From Amanita rubescens (lineage: Eukaryota > Basidiomycota > Agaricomycetes > Agaricales > Amanitaceae): 64,000 nt of DNA. Every line of letters begins with the position of its first letter. Position 1 is the stretch's first letter. The DNA lies in NCBI GenBank assembly GCA_015039365.1, contig WION01000002.1, positions 186,001-250,000 on the forward strand, written 5' to 3'. This document shows, one piece after another, positions 1 to 12,191 of this stretch. The notes under the pieces were generated by a model. That model was not told where the DNA came from. It saw nothing but the letters and a program-made list of their open reading frames with translations, and did no database searches. A program made the position numbers and the translations under genes.

Positions 1-452
1 TCCTCGTTCAGAGCCTTATAATTCTACCTAATACCGTAAAGACTCATATATATACCATATTTATTAGGAATAGGTATCTTTCACATACCGGCAACCATCA
101 CTTGCGGAGACAGCCAATTCAACCGTGCCGCGGCCCCCCTGGCGCTGATTCGCCGGCTGTATTTGGCTTTATTTGCACTACTACCATTCCCATCGTAGGC
201 CAAAGTACCCAGCACCAACAGTCTCCTCAAGACAACTCAATGTGAGTATGCCCGCCTGCCATCTAGTGATCCACCATACTTTGTCGTTATGTCGTTCTTG
301 AACCCCCCTGATCGAAAATGGCGTTGAAAATGGGCCGATTAGAGGTGGATTCACGTTGGCCGAGTTGGATGACATCGACATCAACTTTTTCACTGTCCTC
401 TATCTTTCGCCCGATTTTCCTCTGACATTATGCCCCTTTTACAGAATACGCA
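1..452. promoter_or_regulatory. Upstream region of the uL2 gene
   Basis: No coding region is recognisable in the first 452 bases. The only open frame (181-393, minus) has no family resemblance. The segment just before the uL2 start holds a TTTTACAG-like acceptor at about 437-444, which could end an intron in the 5' untranslated region, as is common in fungal ribosomal protein genes. I see no clear TATA box. Confidence 0.4.
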
Positions 453-1443
453 ATGGGTAGGGTTATTAGGGCCCAGAGGCGCTCGCACGCAATCGTACGT
501 GTCCACAACGATTAGCAATAAATTCGACCTGACCTATACCCCCCTCGCCAGTTCAAAGCACACACCCACCAACGGAAAGCGCCCGCCCAACTCCGAAAAC
601 TAGACTTTGCAGAGCGTAATGGATATATCCGGGGTATCGTAAAAGAAATCATCCACGATCCCGGTCGGTAAGTCGTCAAAAATTCAAAACGTATTCAAAA
701 CGTATGTCTAATGTTTATCACAGTGGCGCACCCCTCGCCCGCGTCGTTTTCCGCGACCCGTACCGATACAAACGCCGCACGGAGACATTCGTCGCAACCG
801 AAGGCCTGCACACCGGCGCCTTCGTCTACTGCGGCAAAAAGGCCCAACTCGCCGTTGGCAACATCCTCCCCGTCGGCCAACTGCCAGAAGGTACCATTGT
901 TTGCAACGTCGAGGAGAAAGTCGGAGACCGTGGCGCACTCGCCCGTACATCCGGCAACTACGCCACCATCATAGGCCACTCCGATGACAACAAAACCCGT
1001 ATCCGCCTCCCAAGTGGCGCAAAGAAGACCGTCTCTGCTTCTTCTCGTGCGACGATCGGTATTGTCGCCGGCGGTGGACGTATCGATAAACCCTTGCTCA
1101 AGGCCGGTCGCGCGTACCACAAATTCAAGGCCAAGCGTTACATGTTCGTATATGCTTTAGATAGAGAGGATTATTTACTGATGCTTTTTTCTTTCTAGCT
1201 GGCCTCGTACTCGTGGTGTTGCTATGAACCCCGTCGACCATCCTCACGGTGGTGGAAACCATCAACACATCGGAAAGGCCTCAACAGTCGCTCGTTCTGC
1301 TGTTCCTGGTCAGAAAGTCGGTCTTATTGCTGCTCGTCGGGTAAGTTTGTTGTTACCAGCTTCATTCTACGTCAAGTTTCTGACCTCTACCTTTTTATCA
1401 GACTGGTCTATTACGTGGTACAGTCAAAGTCAAGGAGGTGTAA
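453..1443 (+). CDS. RPL2: 60S ribosomal protein L2/L8 (uL2)
   Basis: Universal large-subunit protein uL2, which binds 23S/25S rRNA near the peptidyl transferase centre. Five exons: 453-494, 552-667, 724-1143, 1199-1340 and 1402-1443, giving 253 residues, the usual fungal length. The start reads [14 protein letters not shown] and is followed directly by a GTACGT donor. Family landmarks are the [15 protein letters not shown] stretch spanning the second intron, the [20 protein letters not shown] core, and the catalytic-region signature [17 protein letters not shown] in exon 4. It ends ...[13 protein letters not shown]. The donor of exon 3 (GTTCGT at 1144) is chosen because it is the only one that restores the [11 protein letters not shown] frame; it leaves Tyr-Ile where the family usually has Asn-Ser/Cys. 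All exon phases agree. Identity is certain; the exon 3 end is slightly less so. Confidence 0.95.
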
Positions 1444-2530
1444 AATTACCTTTTGTCTCATTTACTTTGTCGTTTACTTTACCTACATCTCACTTGTCGC
1501 ATCATCTGCTATGCTACCGAGCACGATTCCGCTACCAGCAATCCTGAAAACCCTGCAATTGATATGTTTTATGCATATGATGATAAAATATGTCTCATGC
1601 CTTTGTGAACAATATGAAATGCTCTATCTCTAGCCAACAGCAATCCCACTAATGGCTCAGCTTAATGTGTCTGGATGGAGGCTGCTAGGCCAATTAGTGC
1701 AAGGTCTTTAGATGAGCTTGGGGCAAAGAAGGCAGCAGAGACAGTGTTTAGGCTAGATGGAAGCAAAGTGTAATTGAGACAAATTGCATGCAAGGATAAA
1801 GCTAGCAATTTTTGGTGATTAACAACAGCCAGATACAATGTTGTGATGTTAAATGCTTATATTTATTACATAGAGTATACATGCATAAAGTTTGTTGTCA
1901 GCAATACTAAGGAGAATATAATGGAAAAGGTAGGCATAGATAAATGAGTGTATATGAGTTAGTACTAATGAAAGCATAAAGGATAGAGAACAAGTTGCAA
2001 AGTGGACATAATGTGGACAGTGGTATCATGAAAGAGAAGAAAGATATGTATGACTATCATGGTTTTCATGTCAGGATTTATTTGGACTCGAATGCAAGAA
2101 TGGTAATCACCTTTGTCTTTATTCAGGTCTGTTTTTATTTCATTTTTATTTTTAGGATTCTTTTGGGATCAAGTTGCTAGTATGGCAATCATTATGAGCA
2201 AGAACAATGAGTTACACAAATACTTGCCAGTCAATTGACAATTGAATGTGGTATCATGAAAGAATGTTCCAGAAGAAAGGTAAAATTGGATGAGTGTGAT
2301 TGAAGATATCAATGAACTAGGGTTGTATCATCAATTTTTAAATTTGTAGAAGGTAGGAATGGTAATTACTTGTTTTTTTCTGGTTTTCATTAGCATTTCT
2401 ATTCACATTTTTATTTGTTTTTTGTTTCATTTTTTTTTTTTAAGACTTTTTTGAAGCAAGATGGTCAACCAAGCCACTAATATCACAGTCATTATGTGCA
2501 AGAACATTGATACAAAGCACCACTTACTAT
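1444..2530. other. uL2 3' flank and AT-rich, CpG-poor non-coding sequence
   Basis: After the uL2 stop the sequence becomes AT-rich, rich in TG/CA, and almost free of CG dinucleotides from about 1640 onward. That is the pattern left by long-term cytosine methylation and deamination of repeats. Only short random open frames occur. The texture continues into the gag-like remnant at 2533-3024, so this stretch is probably the same decayed element. Confidence 0.5.
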
Positions 2531-2532
2531 CC

Positions 2533-3024
2533 CTAATCTTCACCACCAATGCTGGTGGTGATAGACATAGGTGATTGGCTTCTACTTCTGACAATCTGAA
2601 GCCTGTTCCTAAGTGCAGTTATATCTGCAAAATATAACATTGCAGCAGCATGCACTTGTTGGATAGGGTAAGGCTGATGATCATCATGAAGGGGATCAGA
2701 GGCCTGCAATGTTACATGCAGATGCCTCTTTAATTGGTTTGGTATCCCCATCCAGAAATAACCATTGTATTCAACCTGGCTGATGACACCCTCTCTGTAG
2801 AGGGCATCAGCAAGGGCCTTATACTTACGATGATACCATTTCCAATGACTTGGCTTTGGGCAAGGCCTTGCTTTGGATGAAGCAATGAACTTGTGAATGT
2901 GATGAATAACATCAAGTTCATGCTCCTGTCCAAGAAGAAGCATAAGTTCCACCCTTGCCCTTCTTACTAGCATGTCAACATCATTGAAGGCAATTGTATT
3001 TCCAATATCAGCTGGTTGAAGCAA
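2533..3024 (-). pseudogene. Retrotransposon gag-like remnant
   Basis: A 163-residue minus-strand open frame. Its middle resembles the gag-like region of basidiomycete LTR retrotransposon polyproteins: a WYHRKYKALADALYREG segment, then ISQVEYNGYFWMGIP, with the typical 'FWxGIPxxLr' core, and an HDDHQPYPIQQVHAAAM stretch matching the usual 'dPY.l..v..aA.' ending. No protease, reverse transcriptase or zinc knuckle follows. CG dinucleotides are rare, as in the flanks. It is best read as an isolated fragment of an old element. The assignment rests on recalled family patterns only. Confidence 0.5.
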
Positions 3025-3349
3025 GTTAAAACACCAGATAGTTGGGATTGTAGAATATACATGCCTAATCTGTAATGGCCTTCATTTCTGTTGAGCCATC
3101 TACCACCCACAACACCATCAATGTATTGGGGTCGAATTCATGCAGGAGGAGGGTGCAGGGTATATGAATACGACATTGATAATGAGTTGGGTGGTGGAGG
3201 TTTAACGGAGAGAGTATATACACAATCAGCACTGTTTATATCCCCCAGGAATAAGGTTCAAAGCTTATCATCACGTGTAGTGCCTCATGGCCATATGGCT
3301 ATGCCGGAGCCATCGCGCCGGTGTTGTCCATAAAACCTAGTCCACTTCA
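3025..3349. other. Intergenic region, right edge of the repeat remnant
   Basis: Non-coding between the gag-like remnant and the 3' end of the carbohydrate kinase gene. CG dinucleotides reappear from about 3120, so the boundary of the decayed element probably lies near there. No gene is seen. Confidence 0.35.
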
Positions 3350-5649
3350 CTATATATCTGGCATATCTGATACCTTAGATGCCTCCTCCATCTCCTTGCG
3401 CCAACGCTTCTGGATATCAATGGTCTCCAGAAAAATCTTGTATTTGGCATCCAGCAGTTTTCTGTCTCGAGGAGACACAGCTGGTTTAATGAGCGTTCCC
3501 TGGGTAGTCATCTCCACCTGCGGATTAAATGCGGTCAGGAACAATCTGATCTCCACCTTGACAGCGTACCATGATGTTCCACAGAATTTTATTTCGCTCA
3601 ATGATACTCAATTTATCTGCCCCGTGGTGAGTGACACGCCAATCAGACACTTCTTTGGCAAAGCGCCCGAGTATGGCGGCTCCAAGCACGACGGCAGCGC
3701 CGCTGTTTGCAGGAAGAACCACCGGGATTCCGCACACGTTCGCCAGCAGTTGCATCAATGCCCTGTTCTTAGCTTGACCGCCGCTCACATAGATTAACGA
3801 GATCTTGTGTCGTTCTTGCCGTTCTAATGTCAAACTAGTAGGAACGTGCGAAGATGAGTCAGAATTGAGCATTTCGATGATGTGGCGCGTTTGAAGAGAG
3901 ATAGATTCAAGAGTCAGAGCGTACTTGCGCGCCAAGTCGGCAACGGACGTATCCTATATGTAGTTGAACGTCAATCATTAACGTTGAAAGGATTACATAG
4001 GTGTTTACCAAGTCAAGGCCAACTATGGACCCACGCATGCGTGAATCAGCAACGGGTGACCTATTACCTGCGCATGTCGTGAATGATCATGTACCAGATG
4101 CACCTATCAAACGTACCATGGAAATCAGGATAGAACTGCACGTCTTTGGTGAGCTCCACGTTGGAGTTCACGCCTCGTTCAGTACGAAGACGTTGTAATA
4201 TATCTTCAAGCACTTTCAGAAGACGTCAGCGATATTATTACGTCGTCTTTCTCAATCCGTGGATTCACCTGAATGAATAGGCTTGTCCTCTCGCTTCGAC
4301 TGCTCAACAAGCTGGGGGTATGCCGGGTGAGTTGTCAGGATGAATTCGATCAGCTACGGAATATGAGAAACGATTGGGTTCGTGAATTGCAATGTATTAC
4401 CTGGCCCGTAGAGGATTGACCGCCTTCGTTCATCCACCATCCACCAAATACGGCGTCCTGTACGAACTTCAATGATGTGTTCAAAGAGCATCTATTATCC
4501 ACGCACTTTGTATGGTCCCCAGACACCGTTCACGAAAACACCTTTGGGGCTCTGTATCATACAAACGTTCAGGTCGTATGCGAGATAGAAAAGGATATCA
4601 ATAGTCACCTGCACTATATGACAAGTACTCGTGCCAGCTATGACGGCCAACCTGTATTGTGACTCATCAATAGCAGGGGTGTCTGATAGTCTTCCGTCGT
4701 TGGTGTATCTTGCAGCAACGGTCCCCAACCATCCCGCGTAGCTGACCTCTGGTTATAAAAGCTGTGCACGAGAAGCGGGCAGACCCACGCATCAATCAGA
4801 GCACTTCCAACTGGAGTGCCCTCGACTAAGCCAAGTTCCTGAGCAGCTTTCTTACATAACCCACGTCCCACAGGCATGCCAGCGGTGAGAACTTTGCCGC
4901 CGACAGCGCCCATAGGTTCATAATCCCTTTCAACGAATTCTCCAAGTCCAATCTTTTGAAAAAAGTCTGAGCGCCACCCCTTGTTCGGAATATAGGAGAA
5001 TTTGCATGTCAATGAGCAGGAAGAGCGCATGTCGTCCGATGTCGCTCGGTAGGTAAGAAAGTCCGGCAAATCGAAAAATTGGCATCGCGAAAAAAGAGCA
5101 GGGTCCATGCGTTTCTTGAGCCAAAGAATCTTAGGACATTCCATCTCAAGCTATTCGCGTTGCGCGAGACACGCATTAGTTAAGAGTCATCGGACGAGTG
5201 CAAAAACAACTGACGCTCATGGTTCCACCGACGTACTCAAGTACCTCCGAACCAGTACCATTGATCAGCTCTGCTTCTTCCTCGGCGCGATGATCTGCCC
5301 ACAATACGACGTTGCGTTCACCATATTGTCCGAGTTGGTCACCGCGTGTTATGATTACTGGTTCACCGTTGGCGTCTGTTACCGCGAGCGAACAGGTTGC
5401 GTCGAACCCAATGCCCTTCACGGAGGATGGTGGCACCTGGCCCATTGATAGACATGTTTTTATCGTTGCAGATATCGCCCCCCAGATATTCGTCGTAGAC
5501 TGTTCAAAGATGCGATGATCTTCTGGATCGCGGTGCGTGATGATGTTTTCAGTTGAAGATGCGACAATAACCCCATCTTGTCTTACAAGCGAGGCACGCG
5601 CTGAACCTGTCCCAACATCGACTCCTATGTAAAAGTTTTCCGATGTCAT
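3350..5649 (-). CDS. FGGY-family carbohydrate kinase (D-ribulokinase-like, yeast Ydr109c type)
   Basis: ATP-dependent sugar kinase, by family most like the eukaryotic FGGY/Ydr109c group, for which D-ribulose phosphorylation (metabolite repair) is known. Ten exons on the minus strand: 5649-5215, 5150-4789, 4741-4609, 4551-4507, 4457-4401, 4353-4269, 4212-4117, 4067-4009, 3953-3570 and 3517-3350, giving 607 residues with all phases consistent. The N-terminus has the phosphate loop GVDVGTGSARASL; then KGIGFDATCSLAV and ILWLKKRM; the second FGGY lobe has VIAGTSTCH, FGGWWMNEGGQSSTG and the ATP-site signature YVSGGQAKN followed by GAAVVLGAA. The last exon reads KYKIFLETIDIQKRWRKEM, the usual C-terminal helix. 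The length fits the family (human 551, yeast 715). The substrate is inferred from family only. Confidence 0.92.
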
Positions 5650-6718
5650 GGTCGTCTGAAGAAATGTGAAATCATTGTCGGTCGTCCGGGCCGCATCTCA
5701 TCGATGATGGTCAGAGGACTCGCCGCCGACGAGCCGTCTCACCACAATTCGGACAAAAATTGGTCCCAAACCGGGTCCACCCTTGGCCACAGATGATCCA
5801 TTTAGCCCTTCTGGCCAGGTGAGCCCAGAATGCGCTGGACCGTTCATGAGGCGGGCCACGACCCAAAAACTTTATTCAAAGTTTGAGCGAATGTCAGCGC
5901 AGAGGATTAGCGACAAGTTTTAGGAGTCCTTCGGCTTGCTGCCAGTTATAGTTATCGATTCACAGTATGTAACCAATTTTAATTCTTCCAAGATACTAGA
6001 AACATGACAAATATGATCTGGTGAACGCAAGAAATATCTCTCTATGTCAATTAATAAGAAGGTAAGATGCGTGTAATATGCCATTGCGTATAAGATTGAT
6101 ATATATGGTGCCCGTCTGGATATGACAAGCTTCATTGTTGAGAAAAATGCAGCGTAACTTTCACTGGATCCATAGATACAGAACGAGTCCTTCAAAGCGA
6201 ATGTTAGTCCAAAGTGAAAATTCGCGGGATTAACGCTTTACCTGGGACATCATACGAAGTCGCGGTGCTCGCGAAGAAATGAGAAGGATGCGGCTCAACT
6301 TTCTTATTTTCTATTTGTTTTTGTGCGCGTATTGAGACTGAGAGTCACCGATAAAACTGGAGAGGGTATTGTTCTTTCGACAATTGTAACCCTTTTCGTC
6401 ATTTTCAGTTTTCCCTTGGTTCTAGTTTTCATCGATTTATAAGACAGGAGACCAAGAGTCCTTCCATGGTGCACGAAATCGGACATCGGTGGAGGACGTT
6501 GAAAGCCTGTGACACCGAAGATTACGAGAGATTACTGTATTTTCAAGTCATCAGAATAAAGGCCGTGGCGACCAGCAAGGAGACCATTAGGTGGTTGATA
6601 ATGCAGCAGACGGAGATAATCGATATAATAGCGATGTAACCGCATCATAGATTTTTATCATTGACGAGACCAGAAACAAGCAAATGCCGGAGAAGATTTG
6701 GAAAAAAGAAGCCAAGCA
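5650..6718. other. Intergenic region between the FGGY kinase and the repeat-protein gene
   Basis: About 1.07 kb. It contains the promoter of the kinase gene (start at 5649) and the 3' flank of the repeat-protein gene (stop at 6719). The open frames at 5920-6195 and 6304-6486 (minus) have no recognisable family, start or splice context. I see no RNA gene or repeat. Confidence 0.4.
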
Positions 6719-9038
6719 TTAAAAATTGAAGTTTGACAAGTAGCGGCCAATCGATTTCGAAGAATCCCAAAGGCCTGATAGGAGAGAAAGAGAAGAGTAT
6801 TGAAGCATCGAGAAATCGAGAGAAGAGATGAAACGTATCCAGGGCCAGATAGTTCCAAAAAGTGCCGAATCTTCAAAAAACTTGAAAATTGAACTAGCGG
6901 ACGAAGGTGCCGAGGAAGATCCTTGTAGACGGCGGCAGAGAGCAAGGACCTCTGTGTTCGATAGACTTTCAATTACTGGGTCGAGAGTAAAGACATTCAA
7001 CCCACCATTGGAACCAGGGACTAGATCCAGTGTCGCTCCTTTTATTAAGCCTTGTTGCATACAATTGCCCCTGCCGCTTACGTTGATCTCGGCCTTAAGC
7101 TCTCTGAAAAAGATCGAATCTTCTTCCTCGACACGACTTGCGACAGGCGTCGACGTGACTTGTGGAGCAAAACCTTGCGACTCATCCCTGTGTTTAGACT
7201 CCTTAGTTGGCGTACTTTGTGCAACCGCATCAAAGAATTCGACGTCATCAACACGTTGAACGGAAACGTTGCGCCCAGATGCACCGTCTTCAGATGTAGT
7301 TGCGCCGTTCCTGTCCTCTTTCAGGGGATAGGCTAGTGCAAGGTACGACTTGTCAATAGTAGCATCTTCAGGCAAGACAGAATCATTATCCACATTGCGA
7401 CCCGGAGTGCGACTAGTCTTCAACCAGCAATCGTCATCGGCAGGGTCGGAGCTCTCAAGGTGCGATGCGAGGAAGAAACCATTGTTACTAGCGGATTGTT
7501 CGATAGAATCCGCATCCTCCACCAGAGGATAAGCAATGGCGAGATACGACTTGTCGACAGTGGCATCTTCCGGCAAGACCGAGTCATTGTCCACGTTTCG
7601 GCCTGGCGTGCGACTGACCTTCAACCAGCAGTTTTCAGCACCACGATTGGGAGAATCGCGGGACGATGTCAGGAAGAAGTCTTCGTTGCTTGTAGATTGA
7701 TCAATAGGATCCGTATTTTCTACCAAAGGATAAGCAACGGCAAGGTATGACTTATCGACAGTGGCATATTCCGGCAAGACCGAGTCATTAGTCCACGTTA
7801 CGGCCCGGAGTGCGACTGACCCTCAACCAGCGGTCGTTAACGGCACAGTTTGAAGAACCGCGGCGCGATGTCAGGAAGAAATCCTCATCAGTTGTAGATC
7901 CCTCGTCAGAATCCTCATCTTCCATCAAAGGATGAGCGACGGCAAGGTACGATTTGTCAATACTAGCATCTTCCAGCAAGACAGAATCGTTGTCTAAATT
8001 GCGTCCTGGAATGCGACTGACCTTCAACCACTCATCGTCGGTGGTGGGATCGGGGGTCTCGCGACTTGATACGAGGAATAAATCCTCATCACCCACGGAT
8101 TCTTCGACCTCGTCTGCTCCCTCTATCAAAGGATAAGCAACAGCGAGGTACGACTGATCAATGGAAGCATCCTTAGGTAAGACTGAATTGTCGTCCAAAT
8201 TCCGGCCTGGCGTGCGGCTGGTCTTCAACCAGTCGTCGTCAATGGATATTTCGTTGTTCGGCACAAGGAAAAAGTCCATGTCTGTCGTGGATTCTTCGAT
8301 AGACCTCACGTCGTCTACAAAAGGGTAAGCAACGCCGAGATGGGACTTATCCATGCTAGCATCTTCGGGCAAGACGGAATCGTTGTCTAAATTATGTCCA
8401 GGCGTGCGGCTGACTTTGAGCCATCGGTCGCTAATAGCGAGATTGGGCGTCTGGCCCTTTGAAGTGAGGAAGAAATCCTCGTCGTTATCAGATTGCTTTG
8501 GAATTTGATTCGATGCTCCAACAGTGACTTTGGAACGCTTGACTTCGGCAGCCCCCCGATCTTCAACCTTGACTTTGGAGGAACATGATGTGGTAGTCAC
8601 ATTGATTCCTGCACGAGTATGCAAGTTCTCGCCCTTCCTTGTAGGCGCCGCCGGTTTGTGTTTCATGTATTCAACGGGAGGTAGAACAATGACTCCTGTC
8701 AAGATGAATGACAATCCACGCCATTCGTCATCCACATCCATTCGTCCATAATCCTCTTCTGCTGACACAACATTGTTATTGCCAATGTCAATAATGGACG
8801 AAAAGTAAATGTATACCCTGAATTTGAGCCACAATGTCTTCATCTAATGCCCTGGAGAGTGAAGAGAGGTTGAACGCGTCGAAGATATGCGCGGCGGGAT
8901 GACTGGGCTGTGCCTTAACGTCGTCTTCCAATGCCCGCGAGAGCGAAGAAAGGTTGAATACACTACAGACGTTTGAATCGGTATTGGCGAGACAGATTAA
9001 AACACTTACTCCGATAGTAATCGGTAGTTAATGACCAT
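6719..9038 (-). CDS. Tandem-repeat protein of unknown function (six ~65-residue repeats, one frame break)
   Basis: Not recognised. The best model starts at 9038 (MVINYRLLS) with exons 9038-9010, 8962-8817 and 8761-6719; both introns have GT/AG ends and matching phase. The N-terminus carries FNLSSLSRAL twice, about 34 residues apart. From about 8490 down to 7330 there are six repeats: an acidic 'DEDFFL' start, a variable linker, then WLKVSRTPGRN, a DNDSVLPEDASID block and KSYLAVAYPL. The C-terminal part (to 6719) is unrelated to the repeats and ends in an aromatic, possibly amphipathic or membrane-associated stretch (FGTIWPWIRF...LSLLSGLW). One extra A at 7790 breaks the frame inside repeat 4: the other copies read GTGGACAATGAC on the minus strand, this one GTGGACTAATGAC. 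Without it the protein would be about 760 residues. The conserved TPG and acidic patches suggest regulated binding, but the function is unknown. Confidence 0.6.
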
Positions 9039-10322
9039 CTTTGCTGTCGTTGAGCACTATACGTTGAGATGCTTCTTAGCTGACGGGAGTCGAAACGGAA
9101 GATAAATAGAGGTAGTGAGACAGGGTACGGTAGTTTAAAGCACGTCTGCCCCCAATCACACTACGGACCGATCTGAAATAGACCGCGAAGCCGGCTCCAC
9201 AAGCATGGCTGTGCTTAATGAACCGACTAGACCAATATTGTATATGTGCTCCTTCGAATGAGAGGTAATTCGCCGTTGAGCATCTCGAGCACTTCAATGA
9301 GCATTAAAATTGAAGGCAAGTTTCGTGTGTGACCTTTGAATTGCGATCGGACAATCGATCGAAATAGCAACGACGAGACGATCATATATTCAGCATAATC
9401 TACTTTTTGTAAACTTCGAATATCAAGGCAAAGAGAAAGAGTAGTATACCTTGGTTTGCGGCCCAAGCTCAAGTATCTGGGTATTTGATACATTTATTCT
9501 AGTCAATGCAAATATCCACGGCTTGTGCAGGTATTGGTCGAAGGCAGATGCTGCTGGAGGGGTCAACACCACGAAAGCGAGACTATCTGAAAGCTTTGAG
9601 GGCACCAGAATGAGCCTCTGCCAGCAAATTTTCAGGAAACAATGCGGTTACCGGTTACCGGATTGGCTGAACATGTTTTGTGCGCAACAGTATGATTGTT
9701 CGAGAAAAGAACACCGTTTTATGAGCCCGGTCCAAGCTCGAGTATGCATGCGTTAGTACGCTGCGTCTGGCAACTTGGCTGTGGCCGCGTTGATGCAATC
9801 ATGGAGTGATCGAGGTCGTGTGAAAATGCTGGCTCGTACTAAACCTGTTCAAATCAAAGACACCATAGTATTAGAACTGATAAAATACAGGTCCCTATGA
9901 CAGGCGTATGTGTGCCATTATATCAAATGTCCGAAGATTTATCATGGGATTGTGTTGCGGCGTCCAGTGCTGGTACGCGCTCCTGGCCCCTGAGCATATT
10001 GCAATCGAGATCAATTCTGAATCGTCTATAGACAAAGATATCTATTGCGGACATTAGGTATATGATCGTCGATACTGCGGGTGATTTACCCCTTTTTCGC
10101 ACCCTGACAACAGAAGTTGTCTAACCCGCAAAAGGGCTACCGACTCAGCGTTAATTGGGATCACCCCTGGGCCTGACTTTGTCGTGTGTACAATATCTGT
10201 GCTCTCGGATTACCTATGCTACAACTTTTTAATTACAGTATATATAAGACAAATATTTACCATCGAAGGACACGAAAATAACGCCCATCTGCGATCAAAA
10301 TCCAATATTCCTAGTAGTTTTT
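9039..10322. other. Intergenic region
   Basis: 1.28 kb between the repeat-protein gene start and the 3' end of the first membrane-protein gene. Small open frames on both strands (9076-9297, 9227-9493, 9451-9756) show no recognisable domain and no supporting exon neighbours. It should contain the repeat-protein promoter. No repeats or RNA genes are seen. Confidence 0.35.
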
Positions 10323-11549
10323 TTAGACCAAGTCTTGCATGTCCGTTTTCGTATCTCCAACGATCGACAAGTGTTTGTTAAACGAGTAATTGATTCGCGA
10401 CTCGATGCCACCCTGGGTGGTAGGAACCGGTGGGTTGAAACGTATTTCGGTATCGCATTCGGATACTGGTCCTCTTGCCAGCGTATTAGATGACCATGCC
10501 TGTCCTTTAGCAACTCTTAATACAACCAGATAGCCTGCAATTTGCTGCAAACGCAATATTAGCTACCTTATGCAGATAATTGGCATCTACATACCTGACA
10601 CGCAGAGGTCATGAACATGAACACTTGGTTCATCGGATTATCGAGAGCATAAGTGACAATAAACGGCAGAGCGAAAATCGAGTATAGTAAAAGGGACTCG
10701 ACGACGATCGTGGCCACCGACAGATAGTCCTTGGTGCAATCCGCTGGTAGTATGTTTAAAATTGCCCTGCGATAGAGTGCCAGGCGCCAAATAATGAGAA
10801 TGGTGAGGAGAACGTTGACGCCGAGTGAGGTCCCGTAATAGATGGTGCCGATGTAGCGAGAGAATTGACTATATAAATTGCGATCGGGCCGACTTGACTG
10901 ATAAGCCCACATAACGCCGAATCCTGAGAAGGTGTAAACCAAAATGCCCGTGGTACGAAATAGCCGATATCCTACCAAAGGAAGCGACAATCATGGCAGC
11001 GGGGATGGATATAACGGCATAAGCGATCGACTTTCCTACAGTATTCCAGATGACCCAGCAACGCCAAAGCTAGGAATAATTGAGAGTGTGAGATGCGAAA
11101 AAAACGGATGGGTTACGAACCACGAGCAAATCGGACATGAATGTCAACGCGAAGAATGACCAATAGAATATAATATCCACTGGTTCATTCGAAACAGCCA
11201 AAAACCACGCCATCGGCCCACCAGGGTAATCGCGATTTTGGATGTACATGCTTTCGATTACCCAGGTTGAGGTAGCGATGATCAATGACTCGAGAATAAT
11301 GAGGATGGTTATGTACGCGAGACGGAAGAACACAAGTTTCCCTTGACGATTGCGCTGCTTCCATAGATACAATGCGCAGCTGCCATAGAGGACAAGTTGC
11401 ACGCCTGTCCCGACTATTAATCGCTCATGATTCATGAACCAGAATCAACCTGACGCACCGTAGCCGATGGTGGCGATAAAAGTCGCCAATAAAAATGTTC
11501 TCTCCAGGAATAACATGTGCCCATCCTCTTGCGGGCCATAGTATGACAT
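10323..11549 (-). CDS. Seven-helix membrane protein, copy A (Agaricomycete family, function unknown)
   Basis: Five exons, 11549-11459, 11404-11121, 11069-10976, 10923-10595 and 10544-10323, giving 339 residues. The start at 11549 reads MSYYGPQEDGHMLFLERTF. Landmarks of this widespread Agaricomycete family are GYGVQLVLYGSCALYLW, YIQNRDYPGGPMAWFL, a SDLLVLWRCWVIW motif split by the second intron (DLLV|LWRCWVIW), GTIYYGTSLGVNVLL, YALDNPMNQVF and QIAGYLVVLR at the end of the last helix. About seven hydrophobic segments are seen, followed by a polar C-terminal tail of about 60 residues. The closely similar gene at 12192-13428 has the same orientation and the same five-exon structure, so the pair arose by tandem duplication. 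No function is established for the family; a sensor or receptor role would be guesswork. Confidence 0.88.
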
Positions 11550-12191
11550 GATGGAATTAGTTAGCGTAGTAGCAGGTCCATGCGATATACGTATATATGT
11601 TATCAGAAGCCATGGGAACGTTGGGAAACCAAGGTTCTCCGCCAATTACTGGGTGACGGCGGTGGGCACTCTTCGGAGTCTTAAGGCGTGCCCTTCGAGG
11701 GTCGGCCCGCTGGTTATTTATCCTGGTCACTGCTGATTATTCTGTATTGATCGCAATCGGTGCCATCGTACCTTGATTCACGCTTTTGGCGTTTATTTTG
11801 AGACCAGATCGGCTATAGCCAATAGACTTTGTCAGTTCCGTCAGGGCGAGTTACGTTCCATGTGGACATCGGTTAGCAAGGATAATCATATTTGCCATAT
11901 ATGTGAAAGACCATGATGAGCAGGACAGGGAGGGCGCGCTTTGTGAAAAAAAGCTGACCGTTTTGGGAAACTCGTATCATGCACCGAAAAGGTGATAAAC
12001 TACTTAGCAAATTCGTTGTTATGCAGGTCCTCGGTCCCGAAGTTCTTGAAAAGGAAAAAGATTATTTTTATATAAGAAAGTACACATCTTGTTTTGCATC
12101 GAGAACAGAATCATGGCACAGTAAGTACTAGTAAGTTACGAATTACATATATTTCCTATCTGGCCAGAGACCTTCCCAACAAACAAGATTA
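11550..12191. other. Intergenic region between the two membrane-protein paralogues
   Basis: About 640 bases, acting as promoter for copy A and 3' flank for copy B. No open frame with support. It is unlike the upstream region of copy B at the level I can judge by eye. Confidence 0.35.

Noticed and set aside
695..1120. 141-residue minus-strand frame opposite uL2.
   Set aside because: Shadow of the highly biased ribosomal protein gene.
3600..3660. A possible extra short intron in the FGGY kinase (SDWRVTHHGAD segment).
   Set aside because: The segment keeps the frame, and the candidate intron (about 37 nt) would break it; the uninterrupted exon 3953-3570 gives a consistent model.
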